Shown here in pieces: positions 6,261-7,929 of a stretch of 7,929 bases of DNA (position 1 is its first letter; the number at the start of each line of letters is the position of its first letter). The stretch is from Syntrophomonadaceae bacterium. Its GTDB lineage: Bacteria; Bacillota_D; Dethiobacteria; DTU022. A program made the translations under genes and the position numbers. Under the pieces are notes generated by a model that ran no database searches, was not told where the DNA came from, and saw nothing but the letters and a program-made list of their open reading frames with translations. The DNA lies in the NCBI GenBank assembly GCA_003564505.1, contig PXFD01000186.1, forward strand, positions 1 through 7,929. The letters are read 5' to 3'.

Positions 6261-6272
6261 ATTAAGTGAAAT

Positions 6273-6348
6273 GCGCCTGTAGCTCAGGGGATAGAGCAGT
6301 GGACTTCTAATCCATTAGTCGGGGGTTCAAATCCTCCCAGGCGCGCCA
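6273..6348 (+). tRNA. tRNA-Arg (anticodon UCU)
   Basis: A complete 76-base cloverleaf with encoded CCA. The acceptor stem is GCGCCTG (6273-6279) with CAGGCGC (6338-6344), discriminator G6345 and CCA 6346-6348. The D arm carries the usual TAGCTCAGGGGATAGAGC. The anticodon loop CTTCTAA (6304-6310) has TCT at 6306-6308, reading AGA and by wobble AGG. The T loop is GGTTCAAATCC. The anticodon stem closes with one G-T pair. I see no sign of an attachment site duplicated nearby. Confidence 0.97.
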
Positions 6349-6357
6349 GGAATAATT

Positions 6358-6394
6358 AAGGGTTTTGGGGTTGGGAAACGACTCCAAAACCCTT
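6358..6394. terminator. Bidirectional terminator between tRNA-Arg and the minus-strand genes
   Basis: An 11-bp perfect stem (AAGGGTTTTGG 6358-6368 with CCAAAACCCTT 6384-6394) can be extended inward by three pairs including one G-T, leaving a 9-base loop. On the + strand it is followed by TTAATTTT, ending the tRNA transcript. On the - strand it is followed by AATTATT, ending the membrane-protein transcript. The outermost base overlaps the stop codon of that gene. Confidence 0.8.
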
Positions 6395-6600
6395 TAATTT
6401 TGGTCCCTGTTACGATTTCCCGGTCTTAATTCAATCAGGACAGAGGTAAATAATATAAATAAAGCCAGGCCCCAGATAACGTAAATAAAATCAGGAATGT
6501 TGACGCCCGCTATTGTCAGCAGGACACCAGCTGGTATGCTGATAAAAATAATAGCGCAAAGCAGGGTAGTAAATAGTGAATAATTTTTTATTGAAGACAT
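6394..6600 (-). CDS. Small two-helix membrane protein
   Basis: 68 residues, starting at the ATG whose first base is 6600. AAGAGGAA lies 10-12 bases upstream and supports it; an in-frame TTG at 6630 would overlap the protease gene and is less likely. Two hydrophobic helices at about 9-31 and 37-57 are separated by a short G-V-N-I-P-D turn and followed by a charged tail (R-P-G-N-R-N-R-D-Q-N). The start codon is 16 bases after the stop of the upstream protease, so the two are probably cotranscribed. The family is not recognised. Candidate roles such as helping membrane placement of the protease are speculation. Confidence 0.7.
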   Translation of the reverse strand: MSSIKNYSLFTTLLCAIIFISIPAGVLLTIAGVNIPDFIYVIWGLALFILFTSVLIELRPGNRNRDQN

Positions 6601-6616
6601 TATTTGTTCGTTCCTC

Positions 6617-7929
6617 TTAATATTTAGCAATTAAACCCAGGGCAAATTGCATGATCAGTGCTACGTCGCGGACATCAACAATCCCATCGTTGTTGACATC
6701 GGCGGACTGAAGTTGATTGGGTTCAAGCTTGTCATAGTTTAATACATGGCGGGTGACCATTACGACATCTCTGACATCAATCATGTTATCACCGTTGATA
6801 TCACCGGGCAAACTGCTAAAAGTTGCTTCGAAAACATTTACTTCACATTCTGTTTCCACCCTGCCGTCCGCAGTCATTACCCTGACAAGTGTTCTGCCTT
6901 CGCCTCTAGCAGTTACTAATCCGCTGTCATCGACGGTAGCAATGTTGGGGTGATTGCTGACCCATACCAGTTCATTGTGGTCGATGCTTTCGCTGCTTAC
7001 TGTAACTTCCAGAAGCTGAGTATTTCCTACGATCATATTTAGGCTCGTGCTGCTCAAGCTGAGTTCAGATATCTTAGTTGGTTTTTCTTCTTCTGGTTCT
7101 TCTTCGGGTGGTTCCGGGGTCCAGCTGACCCATTTTTCAATTAAATTACGATTATTGCTGTTAAAATAAGGACCGCCGCTTAAGTTGTTCATCGAGATGA
7201 AGGAATGAATGGCCACGACCCTGTAAGTTCCGGCAGTTTCGTTATATACAAAAACCGGACTGCCGCTGCTTCCACCACTGGTGTAGGCTTCGTAAAACAG
7301 GCAGTAGTCATCTATATTTACGACAGGTCCTTCAGCCAACCACATGCCAAGGGTAGGTGTACCGTTCACATTTCCGGGGTATCCGATTAGACATACTTCT
7401 GCAGGTTGGTAGTTAAACTCGATCGGCATAAAAGTGCTGATACCCTCTATGGGCTGCTCGAAGAAGATGGCCCCGTAATCATACTTTACTGCTGTGTCGC
7501 GATCACCGGCGTCTTCATAATACTTGAAGTTGCTGTTAATTTCAGCCTGAACCGGGGTATGTGTAGAGTGGGGTGTTAATACATTCAAATCTTTATCTTC
7601 ATGCTGGGCCGGGCTGAAACGAATTATATCATACCAGCCGCCAAAATCAGTAGAATAAATATTATGAGCGTTAGTGATGGCGCTATAAGGACTGATTAAG
7701 AATCCGGTTCCCCGCATAAACTCATCCGGAAAATCTGTGGCCAGAAAACCGATCGTGTTATACGGGTATGTAACTGCCTCAGCGGGACCGACCGCAGTAC
7801 GGTCGTCGGTCATCCCATCAAGGTAAAAAGTATTTTCCAGGGCATGAGCAATTTGTTCATTGGCAGTTAAGGTAATCTGCGAAGCTGTTCTTGGTAAAAA
7901 TTGATCTATTGAGCTTTCAGTTGGTGCAC
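6617..7929 (-). CDS. V8-like serine protease with Ig-like domain and C-terminal dockerin (5' partial)
   Basis: The reading frame stays open from the Met at 7813 to the right edge (38 more codons, including A-P-T-E-S-S-I-D-Q-F). That Met has no good ribosome binding site, so the true start and signal peptide are outside. Numbered from it, residues 15-230 are a trypsin-fold (S1B, glutamyl endopeptidase-like) protease: T-N-A-H50, Y-D112-Y-G-A-I, and G-G-S-S183-G-S-P form the triad. C141 and C171 could pair. S179 and H203 (A-I-H-S) sit where V8-type enzymes bind an acidic P1 side chain, so Glu/Asp preference is plausible but unproven. Residues 232-246 are a P/E linker and 247-328 a Big_2 Ig-like domain. 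Residues 337-396 are a dockerin (D338, N340, D342, D349; D372, N374, D376, D383). It should be secreted and docked onto a cohesin-bearing surface partner. Confidence 0.9.
   Translation of the reverse strand, partial: APTESSIDQFLPRTASQITLTANEQIAHALENTFYLDGMTDDRTAVGPAEAVTYPYNTIGFLATDFPDEFMRGTGFLISPYSAITNAHNIYSTDFGGWYDIIRFSPAQHEDKDLNVLTPHSTHTPVQAEINSNFKYYEDAGDRDTAVKYDYGAIFFEQPIEGISTFMPIEFNYQPAEVCLIGYPGNVNGTPTLGMWLAEGPVVNIDDYCLFYEAYTSGGSSGSPVFVYNETAGTYRVVAIHSFISMNNLSGGPYFNSNNRNLIEKWVSWTPEPPEEEPEEEKPTKISELSLSSTSLNMIVGNTQLLEVTVSSESIDHNELVWVSNHPNIATVDDSGLVTARGEGRTLVRVMTADGRVETECEVNVFEATFSSLPGDINGDNMIDVRDVVMVTRHVLNYDKLEPNQLQSADVNNDGIVDVRDVALIMQFALGLIAKY

Noticed and set aside
6273..6348. tRNA-Arg as an integration site for a mobile element
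   Set aside because: No integrase gene and no repeat of the tRNA 3' end are visible in the window.
6601..6630. TTG at 6630 as start of the small membrane protein
   Set aside because: It overlaps the protease stop and lacks a ribosome binding site, whereas ATG 6600 has AAGAGGAA upstream.
7811..7813. Met at 7813 as the true protease start
   Set aside because: The frame continues open to the window edge with protein-like sequence, and there is neither a signal peptide nor a good ribosome binding site at this Met.

Overview
The window looks like chromosomal DNA from a Gram-positive anaerobe of the Bacillota (Clostridia in the broad sense). The reasons are strong purine-rich ribosome binding sites, a GTG start, a sortase-free Gram-positive style secretome, a lipobox lipoprotein, a tRNA with encoded CCA, and above all three separate dockerin-bearing secreted proteins. 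Several proteins are strikingly acidic, which would fit a saline or alkaline habitat, but that is only an inference. No taxon can be named from this sequence alone.

Layout on the + strand: (1) 2-1501 is the 3' end of a large surface protein made of Ig-like or beta-sandwich modules, open at the left window edge. (2) 1770-2678 encodes a secreted protein with signal peptide, N-terminal type I-like dockerin, Ig-like domain and InlB-type repeat. (3) 3154-4464 encodes a second protein with a closely similar signal-peptide and dockerin head, followed by two copies of an unrecognised module of about 155 residues. (4) 4642-5394 encodes a SagB-like FMN nitroreductase carrying a lipoprotein signal. (5) 5462-6211 encodes a zinc-ribbon, single-pass, very acidic membrane protein with its own extended -10 promoter. 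(6) 6273-6348 is tRNA-Arg(UCU). A terminator hairpin at 6358-6394 serves both directions. On the - strand, a V8-like serine protease with an Ig-like domain and a C-terminal dockerin (6617 to the right edge, N-terminus missing) is followed 16 bases later by a small two-helix membrane protein (6394-6600).

The unifying theme is a non-cellulosomal dockerin cluster. Three dockerins sit within about 6 kb, two right behind the signal peptide and one at a C-terminus. They are attached to Ig-like or binding modules and a protease, not to recognisable carbohydrate-active enzymes. Their residues at the positions that set cohesin specificity in cellulosomes are V-R, V-E, V-Q and I-Q, not the classical S-T or A-I/L pairs. 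No cohesin is recognisable in the window, so the partner scaffold must lie elsewhere, or possibly in the unseen part of the first gene. The first two + strand genes also share a 3' non-coding arrangement: a 19-base motif followed by a GC-rich hairpin. This suggests that this part of the locus grew by duplication.
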